Shown in pieces: positions 1 through 8,092 of a stretch of 64,000 nt of DNA. The notes beneath the pieces were generated by a model. The model was given only the letters and a program-made list of their open reading frames with translations. It made no database searches and was not told the origin of the DNA. The DNA comes from Catenulispora pinisilvae (lineage in GTDB: Bacteria > Actinomycetota > Actinomycetes > Streptomycetales > Catenulisporaceae), in assembly GCF_015356865.1 (NCBI RefSeq), contig NZ_JAAFZA010000010.1:33580-97579 (forward strand). Reading direction: 5' to 3'. Position 1 is the first letter of the stretch, and each line of letters opens with the position of its first letter. Position numbers and translations under genes: made by a program.

Positions 1-1306
1 CTGGAACCGCGACCGCGGGCCGGTCGAGCCCGTAATGCTCGCGCAGAGTCCTGCCGGTGTACTCCGAGCGGAACAGCCCTCTCTTCCGCAGTAGCGGCAC
101 CACCTCGGAGCAGAACACGGACAGTCCCGAGGGCAGCACCGCCGGCATGATGTTGAATCCGTCCGCCGCGCCGCCGGAGTACCACGCCTGCATTTCGTCC
201 GCGACCTGCTCCGGCGTACCGGTGATCGTCAGGTGCCCGCGGCCGCCGCCGAGGCGGCCGATGAGCTGGCGCACGGTCAGGTTCTCCCGCCGGGCCAGGT
301 CGACCACGAGCGAGAAGCGGCTCCTGGCCCCCTCGACCGATTCCTCGGGCGGCAGGTCGGCGAACGGCAGCGGGCTGTCCAGCGGCAGTGCCGACACCGG
401 CACTTGGAGCAGGGACGCCAGTTGCCCTTGCGCGTACTCCTGGCTGATCAGGTCGCTCAGCGAGGCCTCCAGCGCCCGGGCTTCGGCCGTGGTGGACCCG
501 ATGATCGGCACCAACCCCGGCAGGATCTTCACCTTCGACGGATCCCGCCTGAACGCGGCCGCGCGCGCCTTCAGATCCTCGGCGAACGCCCGCGCCCCGG
601 GCAGCGTCTGCTGGGCGGTGAACACCGCTTCGGCGTACCGCCCGGCGAACCGCCTGCCCTCCTCCGACGATCCCGCCTGCACGAGCAGCGGGTGCCCCTG
701 CGGCGGGCGCGGGACGTTGAGCGGTCCGGCGACCGAGAAGTACTCGCCCACGTGGTCGATGGGGCAGACCTTCGACTCGTCGGCCCATATCGCCGCGGCC
801 TTGTCGCCCACGATGGCGTCGTCGGCCCAGGAGTCCCAGAGCTTGAACGCCACCTCGATGAACTCGGCCGCGCGGGCGTACCGCGACGCGTGCGACGGCA
901 GGTCCGACAACCCGAAGTTCCGCGCCGCGGGCAGGTCGGGCGAGGTGACGACGTTCCACCCGAAGCGCCCGCCCGACAAATGGTCGAGCGAGGCCAGTGT
1001 CCTGGCCACGTTGTACGGCTCGTTGTAGGAGGTGGACACCGTCGCGATCAGCCCGATCCGCTCGGTGGCGGCAGCCAGCGCGGTCGCCAGCGTCAGGGGT
1101 TCGAGCATCCCCCACGGGCGCCGCCGCACCGGCCCCGGCAGATGGGGGGAGTCGGCAAGGAACAGGGAATCGAACGCCGCGTCCTCGGCGATGCGGGCCA
1201 AATTCGTGTAGTGCGCGAGGTCGATGCTGGCGTACGGGTCGCTCTCCGGCAGTCGCCAGGACGCCTCGTGGTGCCCGGTGGTCATCACGAATAAGTTCAG
1301 GTGCAT
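1..1306 (-). CDS. LLM-class flavin-dependent monooxygenase (NtaA/SnaA/DszA type), 3' end beyond window
   Basis: Minus-strand reading frame open from the ATG at 1306 to the window edge (435 codons, no stop seen). The start reads MHLNLFVMTTGHHEASWR, the typical opening of FMNH2-dependent class C monooxygenases of the nitrilotriacetate/pristinamycin/desulfurisation family, and internal stretches such as LADSPHLPG, ATVSTSYNEPYN and GWNVVTS fit that family. These enzymes take FMNH2 from a separate reductase and oxygenate C-N or C-S substrates. The usual length is about 440 aa, so little is missing. It is the last visible gene of the minus-strand RiPP operon, 57 nt after the ATP-grasp gene. Family assignment is firm; a role as peptide tailoring enzyme is inferred from position only. 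Confidence 0.88.
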   Translation of the reverse strand, partial: MHLNLFVMTTGHHEASWRLPESDPYASIDLAHYTNLARIAEDAAFDSLFLADSPHLPGPVRRRPWGMLEPLTLATALAAATERIGLIATVSTSYNEPYNVARTLASLDHLSGGRFGWNVVTSPDLPAARNFGLSDLPSHASRYARAAEFIEVAFKLWDSWADDAIVGDKAAAIWADESKVCPIDHVGEYFSVAGPLNVPRPPQGHPLLVQAGSSEEGRRFAGRYAEAVFTAQQTLPGARAFAEDLKARAAAFRRDPSKVKILPGLVPIIGSTTAEARALEASLSDLISQEYAQGQLASLLQVPVSALPLDSPLPFADLPPEESVEGARSRFSLVVDLARRENLTVRQLIGRLGGGRGHLTITGTPEQVADEMQAWYSGGAADGFNIMPAVLPSGLSVFCSEVVPLLRKRGLFRSEYTGRTLREHYGLDRPAVAVP

Positions 1307-1363
1307 TATGGGCTGGTCCTTCCCTGGAGTGACGTGGCTTCGGACTCTCGGTTGTCTACCCCG

Positions 1364-2581
1364 CTATGGCGCGACCTTGATGCTGTCGAAGAACCAGGTG
1401 TTCAATTCGGCGAGGCGGCGCGCGGTCTCGGCGGCGTCGGCGCCCGAGACGACCGCCTGGCCGGCCCGCATGTTGCTGGCCGTACTGAAAACCGGGGTGG
1501 TGTCGCCGATCGCGACCGTGAGTTCGGCCTGGACCACACCGGGTCGGGCCAGCACCTCGTCCAGTGATGGGACGTGCTCCAGCCTCCCCTGAGGGCTGCG
1601 CAGGTTGAGGCCGCCGTAGCACTGCTTCGACCGCGTCTCGTTGCCAGTGACCTTCGAGGACAGGCCCAGCGCGGCCAGCGCCCACTCGTCGTGCAGGTCG
1701 ACGCCGAAGGTGAGCTCGACCAGCTTGTCGGCGCGCCCGCCGCCCACGCGAGCCCCGCATTCGCCGAACCACACTTCGGTGCCGTCCCAGAAGACCTCCA
1801 GATGGAAGACCCCGTCTTCATAGCCCAGCGCCGAGAATGCGGACTCGGCCAGTGCCAGGGTCTTCGCGGAGAGGTCCGGAACCTCGTTCTCGGGCAGGGT
1901 GTGGTAGGCGGTGAGGCCTCCGTCGTGGCACTCGATCAGATTTTGGAAGTACTGGGAGAGCGAGAAGAGCGTGATCTGCCCATCGCGGACCACACCGTCG
2001 ATGAAGTACTCCTTGCCGGGGACGAATTCCTCCAGAAGCCAGGGCCCGTCGTCGGCTGTAGCAGTGCTTGCGATGAACTCCCGGAGTTCCTCGTGGCCGC
2101 GGAGGACGAACGTGTCCTTGGCGCCTGCTCCGTCCAGGGGCTTCAGCACTCGGGGACCGGGAAACTCGGCGAGGTCCAACTGGTGGAGGTTCTCCACCAG
2201 GGTGCAGGCCGCCGTGCGTACACCGGCTCGATGCAGCAACTCCTTTTGAACGAACTTGTCGCGCATGGCGAGTGTGCGGCCCAGGCCGGCCCCCCGCGCC
2301 CCGCCGAGTTCGGCAATGGCTGCGGCCTGGACGAGGTAGAACTCGATACTGCTGCACACGGCGGCGAAGTCGGCAGGCCCGAGCGAGTCGCGGGAAAGCC
2401 CGGCGAGGATGTCCGCGACGCTGCCCGGATCGGGGACGACGATGGGGGAGGCCCCCGCCGCACGAACGCTCGGGGCTTCTCTCGCTGTCGCCACGCAGGC
2501 GACCTCGGCGCCGGTCCGCTGCAAGGCGGCGATCGGCTTGTCGAACCAACCAATGTGCAGGACGGAGTTGGGGTTTCGCAT
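1364..2581 (-). CDS. ATP-grasp domain ligase of the RiPP locus
   Basis: 405 aa. Start ATG at 2581 has GAGG about 8 nt upstream. The C-terminal half shows ATP-grasp features: VLKPLDGAGAKDTFVL (nucleotide-binding lysine and glycine loop), LLEEFVPGKEYFIDGVV (hinge) and the metal-binding stretch HLEVFWDGTEVWFGECGARVGGG. ATP-grasp ligases activate a carboxylate as acyl-phosphate and join it to an amine, alcohol or thiol. In RiPP loci they form side-chain macrocycles (graspetides) or attach residues to a peptide. Asn is not a usual carboxyl donor for this chemistry, so the acidic leader residues, the C-terminal carboxylate or a small-molecule partner are alternatives. It lies 79 nt after the exporter gene in the same run. 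Family certain, substrate unknown. Confidence 0.88.
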   Translation of the reverse strand: MRNPNSVLHIGWFDKPIAALQRTGAEVACVATAREAPSVRAAGASPIVVPDPGSVADILAGLSRDSLGPADFAAVCSSIEFYLVQAAAIAELGGARGAGLGRTLAMRDKFVQKELLHRAGVRTAACTLVENLHQLDLAEFPGPRVLKPLDGAGAKDTFVLRGHEELREFIASTATADDGPWLLEEFVPGKEYFIDGVVRDGQITLFSLSQYFQNLIECHDGGLTAYHTLPENEVPDLSAKTLALAESAFSALGYEDGVFHLEVFWDGTEVWFGECGARVGGGRADKLVELTFGVDLHDEWALAALGLSSKVTGNETRSKQCYGGLNLRSPQGRLEHVPSLDEVLARPGVVQAELTVAIGDTTPVFSTASNMRAGQAVVSGADAAETARRLAELNTWFFDSIKVAP

Positions 2582-2660
2582 ATCAGGACCTCACGGAGAT
2601 GAAGCGACCGGGGACTGCCGAGCGTGATCGACGGTGCGTTGTCGGTGCGCCGTGCTCGGC

Positions 2661-3941
2661 TCAGGAAGGGACGGATACAGAGGTCTGAGTAGCTTCGGTG
2701 ACGGAGGCCCCGCCGAAGCGGGCTGCTCGCCGTGAGGCGAGCAGGCGACCGGCGGCTGCGGCGGCGAGCAATGCCGCGCCGTAGCAGAGCCAGCCGGCGG
2801 GGCCGGCAGACACGACGACCGTCATCAAGGCCGACCCGAAGATGCCGACGAGGGCCCAGCACAGGTCGAAGGCTGCCAGGTACTCGTTTCTCCGGTTCGC
2901 CGGTGCCAGGAGCATGGACAGCGTCCACCAAGACGGTGATTCGAGCAGTTCCCCCATCGTGAGGGTGAGCGCTGCGATGCCGATCAGGGCGACGGCCAGA
3001 AGAGCCGGGGCGTGTGCGGTCAGTGCCAGCAGTCCTGCCATCGCCGCGAACGCCAGAGCGCTGCGCCAGATCGCGCGCACCGCGCGATCGACCGTGTCGA
3101 GTCGACGAGAGAAGCGCACCTGGAACACCACCACGAGTGCGGTGTTGACCAGCACCACACAACCGGTTGTCCAGCTCGGGATCTGTGGATACCTCATTAC
3201 CCACAGAGGCAGGCCCACAGTGAGGACCACCAGACTGCTTCCGAAAACGGCGGCGCACGCTATCAGGCCCAGATACTCGACGTCGCGCAGGACGGACCAG
3301 TCGGTCCGCTCGGGCAGGACCCCGGCGCGGAGCAGTCTGAGCCGACCGATCCACAGGGCACCTAGTAGGAAGCTGGCCGCATTGACGAGCAGGGCGAGCC
3401 GTAGGGGAGTGCTCCCGCCGATCGCGAGCAGGCAGCTGCCGAGTCCGGCGGACAGCAGGTAGCCGATGTTACGCAGGGCCCGGACACAGCCGAGTATCGT
3501 GGCCCGCTCCTGCTCCCCGAGGACCGCCACCGCCAGGGACTGTCCGAGTCCGCCGCTGCCGGCTCGCGAAGCTCCCGCCAACGCGGCGAGCACCAGCATC
3601 GGGACGACCCCCGTCGCGAAAGCCAGACCCGCGAAGGCGCAGGCCTGGAGCACTTTGGTGGCCACGATGAATCGGCGCACGCCGAACCTGCTGGCCGCCG
3701 CACCGTTGGGCACCGCGGCGATCAGCTCACACAGCCCTCCCGCCGACAGGACGATGCCGAGCTCCGACGCGGACAGATGCGCCACTCGGATGGCATAGAA
3801 CGGCAGACAGACCAGGGCCAGTCCGGTGCCCGCCGCGTCGACGAGGGAGTTGAAGGCCAGCAGCCGGGAGGGGCCGCGGGAAAACAGGACCTCCCACCAC
3901 CCCAACGTGTCCAGCGCTCGATGAAGACCGAACCGCTTCAC
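2661..3941 (-). CDS. MFS exporter of the RiPP locus
   Basis: 426 aa polytopic membrane protein with about twelve hydrophobic segments (for example LLAFNSLVDAAGTGLALVC, MLVLAALAGA, LAFAAMAGLLALTAHAPALL). It fits the major facilitator superfamily drug/proton antiporters. The GTG start at 3941 is 10 nt after the TldE-like gene, so translation is probably coupled. The C-terminus is a short cytoplasmic tail. It is a good candidate for export of the mature peptide, or for self-protection, because it sits between the maturation protease genes and the ATP-grasp ligase. No ABC exporter is visible in the locus. Confidence 0.85.
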   Translation of the reverse strand: MKRFGLHRALDTLGWWEVLFSRGPSRLLAFNSLVDAAGTGLALVCLPFYAIRVAHLSASELGIVLSAGGLCELIAAVPNGAAASRFGVRRFIVATKVLQACAFAGLAFATGVVPMLVLAALAGASRAGSGGLGQSLAVAVLGEQERATILGCVRALRNIGYLLSAGLGSCLLAIGGSTPLRLALLVNAASFLLGALWIGRLRLLRAGVLPERTDWSVLRDVEYLGLIACAAVFGSSLVVLTVGLPLWVMRYPQIPSWTTGCVVLVNTALVVVFQVRFSRRLDTVDRAVRAIWRSALAFAAMAGLLALTAHAPALLAVALIGIAALTLTMGELLESPSWWTLSMLLAPANRRNEYLAAFDLCWALVGIFGSALMTVVVSAGPAGWLCYGAALLAAAAAGRLLASRRAARFGGASVTEATQTSVSVPS

Positions 3942-3951
3942 GGATTCACCG

Positions 3952-5322
3952 TCACCCTCTCCCCTGACCCGACGAACTCGAAGGCCGGCGCTCGGAGCCG
4001 GGTCTCGTTCCCCGCGACAGCCGGGCCAGATCCATCGTCAGCGGGGCGCCGCCCACCGCGAAGGGACCGTCGGAGTACGACGCCGTCTCGCCCACCGCGG
4101 TGAGCGCGGCGAGGAAATCGGCCGCCTCGCCCTCGATGACGACCGGCGCATAGGCCCCTGCCGGGCGGCCGTCCACAACCCGGACCGCGAGGAGTCGGAA
4201 GGCCAACTGTCCGCCGGCTCGAAGCTCCGCCACGCCGAGGTTACGGACGTCGACCACGAGACACGATTCCCCGTTCCGGAAGTCCGGGGCCATCCCGCCC
4301 GGGATCAGGCGCACGTTGCTGGCACCGGGCTGGGGCTGAAATCTGTGCGCCTCCCACACCGCGTGTCCAGTGGGAGCGCGGGGGGCTCGGCGGGCTGTGC
4401 CCTCAACGGTGCCCACTCGGGTCGCGACGGCCTGCTGTTCGCCGTGCCGAGTCACGAGGTCCATCGCCGAGGTGGGGGTCCCCTCGCAGTCGAAGGCCCG
4501 GGCGAAACAGCCGTCCACCGCCCGTCCGTCGTCGACCACCGCTGTGATCAGCGGTTCTGGGGTGCTGATCGGGTGCGAGAGGATCGTCGTGGTGAGCGCG
4601 CGCAGCAACTGTGCCGCCGCTGACGGCAGGAAGCCGATCGAATGCCCGGTGAACGTTCCAGTCGCCGGACCGAACGCGGCAGCGGTCAAGGCGAGCTCGT
4701 GGCCGAGCGCGACCGCGTCGATGCGGTCCAGGTCGGCCGCGTAACGGTCGAGGCAGGCGGCCTCACCGTTCTCGTCGGCCGACACGACGGCCGCCACCGA
4801 GACCCCCCGGCAAAGGCTGTGTCCTCGCGGGCCCGTCCCGTCTGCGCAGACCTGCTCGCGCAGCACCTCCGAGACGGTGAGCGACCGGACGGTGAAATCC
4901 GGCCCGGCCCCCTCGGCGAGCGCGGCCATCAGGGGTGTCGGATCGGAGGCGACCTTCTCCAACTCGACCTGCCCATCGCGATTGCGCCAGCTGCCCTCGT
5001 AAAGGGCCTGGTCCGTCGTCGAAGAGCGAGGGCTTCCGAAGGACACCACGGCCCGGCCGGCCTCGATCAGCCGGTCGGCTCCGTCGGCCGAGAGCGCACG
5101 GGCGTTGAGATACAGCTCGCGACCGCTCCGGTCGAACCGCACGTATCCGCCAAATTCGCCCCGCTGTACAGCCAGCTGCTTGCCGCCGGCCGAGTCGATC
5201 CTCAGTCGGCGCCGCGAGGTGCGGGCGAAGTGGGCGAACACCCGCTCGTCCGACCGGAGACAGCCTTCCAACGCGTCCACTATCGCGAAGGCCTCTTCGC
5301 AGCGGCTCTCCAACTGCCTCAC
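3952..5322 (-). CDS. TldE/PmbA-like protease subunit
   Basis: 456 aa when started at the GTG (5322-5320), which overlaps the TGA of the TldD-like gene by 4 nt; the same frame stays open further upstream, but that part overlaps TldD coding. The family (PmbA/TldD U62) forms a TldD-TldE heterodimer in which TldD carries the metal site and TldE lacks it. No HExxxH motif is present here, as expected for the E subunit. Stretches such as TGTFTGHSIGFLPSAAAQLLRAL and LVVDVRNLGVAELRAGG fit the fold. TldD/E cleaves unfolded peptides and removes the microcin B17 leader. Here it would be expected to trim the repeat peptide. Divergent sequence, so assignment rests partly on pairing with TldD. Confidence 0.8.
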   Translation of the reverse strand: MRQLESRCEEAFAIVDALEGCLRSDERVFAHFARTSRRRLRIDSAGGKQLAVQRGEFGGYVRFDRSGRELYLNARALSADGADRLIEAGRAVVSFGSPRSSTTDQALYEGSWRNRDGQVELEKVASDPTPLMAALAEGAGPDFTVRSLTVSEVLREQVCADGTGPRGHSLCRGVSVAAVVSADENGEAACLDRYAADLDRIDAVALGHELALTAAAFGPATGTFTGHSIGFLPSAAAQLLRALTTTILSHPISTPEPLITAVVDDGRAVDGCFARAFDCEGTPTSAMDLVTRHGEQQAVATRVGTVEGTARRAPRAPTGHAVWEAHRFQPQPGASNVRLIPGGMAPDFRNGESCLVVDVRNLGVAELRAGGQLAFRLLAVRVVDGRPAGAYAPVVIEGEAADFLAALTAVGETASYSDGPFAVGGAPLTMDLARLSRGTRPGSERRPSSSSGQGRG

Positions 5323-6659
5323 GCGGCGCTCCAATCGAGTGCGGCATAGCGGATCGAGGGAGAGTAGAGCCCGATGCCGATCAGCTGCCCTTGTTTGCCG
5401 CACGTGACGTTGTCCCCGCCGAAGTCCGATCCGATGCCCTCCAGGCGGGTCAGGGCTTCGAGGGCGTTGCCCACCAGGCTCACGTCCCGGGCGGGGATCC
5501 GATGGCCGTCCGGTGTCACGTAGTGGCAGTCGAGGGCTGCGAACGAGAACTCGCCGGTGCCGAGGTAGATCATTCCGGCGCCCAGGCAGCCCACGTGGAG
5601 CACCCCGCTGTCCTGATCCTCAAGCAGCAGCTTCGGGTCCTCGGTTCCGGGCAGCACCACAGTGTTGCTGGCCCGGGGAATGGCCGGGCTGCGGAAGTCC
5701 GTACGACGGGCATTGGCCGTGCGCCGGTGGCCGCCGCGCTGCGCCGTCCGCATCGACGTGAGAGGCGAACCGATCTCCCCGTCGGCCATCAGGGTGGCAG
5801 CCGCGGCGGCGTGCCCCTCGTCGTCGGCCGGGTAGCTGCCGTAGCCGTTCTCCACGGCCGGGTCGTCGCGGATGACCAGGGCGGTCGGCAGCGCTCGCGA
5901 TTGCCGCAGGGCCCTGATGTAGGGGCTGTCGAGCTGGAAGTTGTCCGCCTCCAGCGCGTGCCCGAGGAGTTCGTGCAGGAAGCCGGCCGCGGCTGAGGGC
6001 CCGAAGACCACCGGTGTCCGATGCTTTCCATGGACTGCGGCCGCGCAGGAGTCCAAGGCGTGGCGCAGCGCTGTCTGCACCAGCTCCTGGGCCGACCACT
6101 GGGCACCGGTCGCGGTCGGCCCTTGGCGTAGCCAACGGCTTCTACCGGAGTACCGACGACCGGACACCTCCACGTCGGCCTCGACGCAGCGTCGTAAGGT
6201 CTGCGTCGCACCCGCGTACGCGTTGCCGTCGGTGTCCGCGACGGCGTAGCGGCGGTGTGTGAAGATCTCTAGAGCACGGATGGGGTCGGACCCGTTCTCC
6301 TCCGCCTGCCAAGTGGCCGGGTCCGACGGCTTGAAGGCGGCTGTGTCAGGGCACGATGACCAGGTCGGGCCGATGTTCGTCGGCCGGGTCCCGGCCCAGT
6401 CGGCGAGCCGGTCGGCTTGCCCCGGAGGCACCGCCAGATAGCGCCAGCGGCCGTCCCTCAATGCCAGACAGCCCAGGCCTTCACGCAGGTCGGCGAAGGT
6501 CGCGGTGGCCGCGCCGGCCATGGACTCGACGCTGACCGCGAGCGTGGACTCGGCGAAGATCTGGAGATAGTCCGCCGCTCCCGACATCTCGCGGACCACC
6601 CAGGCGGCGACCTCCCCCAGCTGAGCGACATCCGGCGTCGCTATCGTCGCGGTGCTCAT
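5319..6659 (-). CDS. tldD: TldD-like metalloprotease subunit
   Basis: 446 aa from the ATG at 6659, two nt after the stop of the nucleotidyltransferase-RRE gene; the open frame extends upstream but overlaps that gene. The zinc signature is complete: H229-E230-L-L-G-H234-A-L-E237-A-D239, matching the HExxxHxxxD motif of TldD. The C-terminal stretch NVTCGKQGQ matches the family's end motif. TldD/TldE proteases degrade extended peptides through a narrow channel and mature microcin B17. Placed directly after the RRE protein and before the E subunit, it is the likely leader peptidase for the Ala-Asn-Val repeat precursor. The gene symbol refers to the family; this is a cluster paralogue, not necessarily the housekeeping copy. 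Confidence 0.9.
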   Translation of the reverse strand: MSTATIATPDVAQLGEVAAWVVREMSGAADYLQIFAESTLAVSVESMAGAATATFADLREGLGCLALRDGRWRYLAVPPGQADRLADWAGTRPTNIGPTWSSCPDTAAFKPSDPATWQAEENGSDPIRALEIFTHRRYAVADTDGNAYAGATQTLRRCVEADVEVSGRRYSGRSRWLRQGPTATGAQWSAQELVQTALRHALDSCAAAVHGKHRTPVVFGPSAAAGFLHELLGHALEADNFQLDSPYIRALRQSRALPTALVIRDDPAVENGYGSYPADDEGHAAAAATLMADGEIGSPLTSMRTAQRGGHRRTANARRTDFRSPAIPRASNTVVLPGTEDPKLLLEDQDSGVLHVGCLGAGMIYLGTGEFSFAALDCHYVTPDGHRIPARDVSLVGNALEALTRLEGIGSDFGGDNVTCGKQGQLIGIGLYSPSIRYAALDWSAA

Positions 6660-6661
6660 GA

Positions 6662-7765
6662 TCAGACCGTGCTCAAGAGTGAGAACGGTTCGGTCCCCAC
6701 AAGGCCCTTGGTCTGCAACGCGGTCAGGATGGACTCGATGCGAACCCGGGACAGGCCCTTGAGCGCGGGAACGCTGTCGCTGAGTTGTCGCACGGCCTCG
6801 ACGATCCCGTCGACTGATCGGCCGTCGCACAAGGCCCAGACGAATGCCGGGGCCTCTTTGAGCAGGAGCTGCCGGCCGAGCTCCCAGTGGAGCAGGATGC
6901 CGTCACCGGTGCGCAGTACGCAGAAGCCGGTGCTGCGCCACCTGCCCTCCTCGGCCGGCCCCGGTCGCCAGCCGGGCCAGGCCGCGAGCGGTGCGTCCGC
7001 ATTACAGAGCAGTTGCGCGACCGCCGTGCAGGTCTGGACGAAAAGCGCCAGCCCTTCCGCCGCCGTCGTCCCGTCCGCAGTCCATGCGCCTCGCTGGTAA
7101 TAGGTGAACAGGTCGACAGGAAACCCCTCGATCGGGGTCCGGGCCAGTTGCTTGTAGATCCATTTGTTGCTGAAGTACAGATCGCCGGCGGCGGCCGCGA
7201 CCGCCTTGCCCGCGTAGGCGACAAGGCTCTGGCCGGTGAACGCGGCCGTGTCCAGATCGCCTTCCGCCGCGGCGCCGAGGAAGTCCTCAAGGTAGCCGTT
7301 GATGGAGATGGCCGCGTGGTTCACCGCGGTGCGCCGGATGGCCGGAAGGGATTCGGTTACGCGCTCGCGCAGAGCGGTGAGACGCTCAGAGCCGACCAGA
7401 GTCTCGGCTGAGACGAGCCGCAGGACGAGATCCAGTGTGTCCGGAAGCTTGTGCAGCGTCGGCAGGTTGTCCCGGCGCAGTTCGAACTCGGCGAGCTCCG
7501 CGACCAGCGCCTCGATCTCGGTGAGCGGGTACCGTTCCACATCGACCCGATGGCCGTCGACGCTGTACTGGGTCGTCTGCTCGCCTATGGCGCTCCCGGG
7601 TGCGACGAGCACGAAGACGTCGGCGTCGCTGGTGGCGTTGCCCAGGCCGGCCGTCAGGCTGCCGCCGGTGTAGACGGAGTCGATGCCCGAGTCGGCATCG
7701 GCTGCCAGGGCGTGGCCAAGCTTGCGCGCCGCGGCGAGTTTCTCCGCGACTACAAGGCTTCCCAT
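6662..7765 (-). CDS. Nucleotidyltransferase fused to a PqqD-like RiPP recognition element
   Basis: 367 aa. Residues about 30-80 carry a minimal nucleotidyltransferase site: GGS (34-36), SDAD (Asp47, Asp49) and a third acidic position in VDVERY (Asp75). The middle is helical (residues 90-260). Residues about 292-367 look like PqqD: LHWELGRQLLLKEAPAFVWALC, a DG-turn and two C-terminal helices, the winged fold that binds RiPP leader peptides. The start is an ATG 83 nt after the precursor gene. A nucleotidyltransferase carrying its own leader-binding domain implies that a nucleotidyl group is transferred to the peptide, or to a cofactor held on it; this is inference. The fusion is unusual and I know of no characterised example. 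Confidence 0.82.
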   Translation of the reverse strand: MGSLVVAEKLAAARKLGHALAADADSGIDSVYTGGSLTAGLGNATSDADVFVLVAPGSAIGEQTTQYSVDGHRVDVERYPLTEIEALVAELAEFELRRDNLPTLHKLPDTLDLVLRLVSAETLVGSERLTALRERVTESLPAIRRTAVNHAAISINGYLEDFLGAAAEGDLDTAAFTGQSLVAYAGKAVAAAAGDLYFSNKWIYKQLARTPIEGFPVDLFTYYQRGAWTADGTTAAEGLALFVQTCTAVAQLLCNADAPLAAWPGWRPGPAEEGRWRSTGFCVLRTGDGILLHWELGRQLLLKEAPAFVWALCDGRSVDGIVEAVRQLSDSVPALKGLSRVRIESILTALQTKGLVGTEPFSLLSTV

Positions 7766-7811
7766 CTACCGTCGTTCCCTTCTGCTGGAGGTTCTTCCCG
7801 GATCGGATGGG

Positions 7812-7840
7812 GCGGCGGGAGCCGAGGTGGCTCCCGCCGC
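7812..7840 (-). terminator. Perfect 12-bp hairpin between precursor and downstream genes
   Basis: GCGGCGGGAGCC (7812-7823), a 5-nt loop, then the exact complement (7829-7840). It begins 8 nt beyond the precursor stop codon. There is no T-run after it on the minus strand, so it is better read as an attenuator or RNA-stabilising stem than a full terminator. This arrangement is common where a precursor peptide must be made in excess over its modifying enzymes. Confidence 0.6.
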
Positions 7841-7848
7841 AGTCGGCA

Positions 7849-8025
7849 TCAGACGTTGGCGACGTTCGCTACGTTGGCCACGTTCGCTACGTTGGCGACG
7901 TTCGCCACGTTCGCGACATTGGCTACGTTCGCTACGTTAGCGACGTTGGCGTCGTCCGCCTCGACGTCGAATTCGACGATGTCCTCGTCGATCTCGACGA
8001 CGTCCAGGTTGTCCGTGTTCTCCAT
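7849..8025 (-). CDS. Putative RiPP precursor with eleven Ala-Asn-Val repeats
   Basis: 58 aa from the ATG at 8025, with GAGG 6-7 nt upstream; a longer open frame (start at 8061) lacks such a site. Residues 1-25 are an acidic leader-like segment (MENTDNLDVVEIDEDIVEFD then VEADD; 12 Asp/Glu). Residues 26-58 are eleven perfect ANV triplets ending at the stop codon. The 33 repeat codons use mixed synonyms (GCC/GCG/GCT, GTC/GTA/GTG, one AAT), so the protein sequence, not recent slippage, has been kept. There is no Cys, Ser or Thr in the repeat part, so lanthionine, thiazole or oxazole chemistry is excluded; modification must fall on Asn, Val or Ala. It is followed by RRE, protease, exporter and ATP-grasp genes. 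Novel precursor type as far as I can tell. Confidence 0.85.
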   Translation of the reverse strand: MENTDNLDVVEIDEDIVEFDVEADDANVANVANVANVANVANVANVANVANVANVANV

Positions 8026-8092
8026 TGCACACCTCGCAAAAAAGTGTTCGGGAACGGTCAATCAGCAGTGCAGCACGGCAGGAGGAGAGGTG

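Noticed and set aside
57..1294. Plus-strand open frames of 323-353 aa
   Set aside because: They are antisense to the LLM monooxygenase, whose minus-strand frame has clear family motifs; the plus-strand products are Arg/Pro-rich without any motif.
7851..7949. CRISPR-like or satellite repeat reading of the 9-bp periodic DNA
   Set aside because: There are no spacers; the period is exactly three codons, in frame with a gene that has a good ribosome site, and varies at third positions.
7849..8025. Lanthipeptide, thiopeptide or lasso precursor
   Set aside because: The core has no Cys, Ser or Thr, and no LanM/LanB, cyclodehydratase or lasso cyclase gene is nearby.
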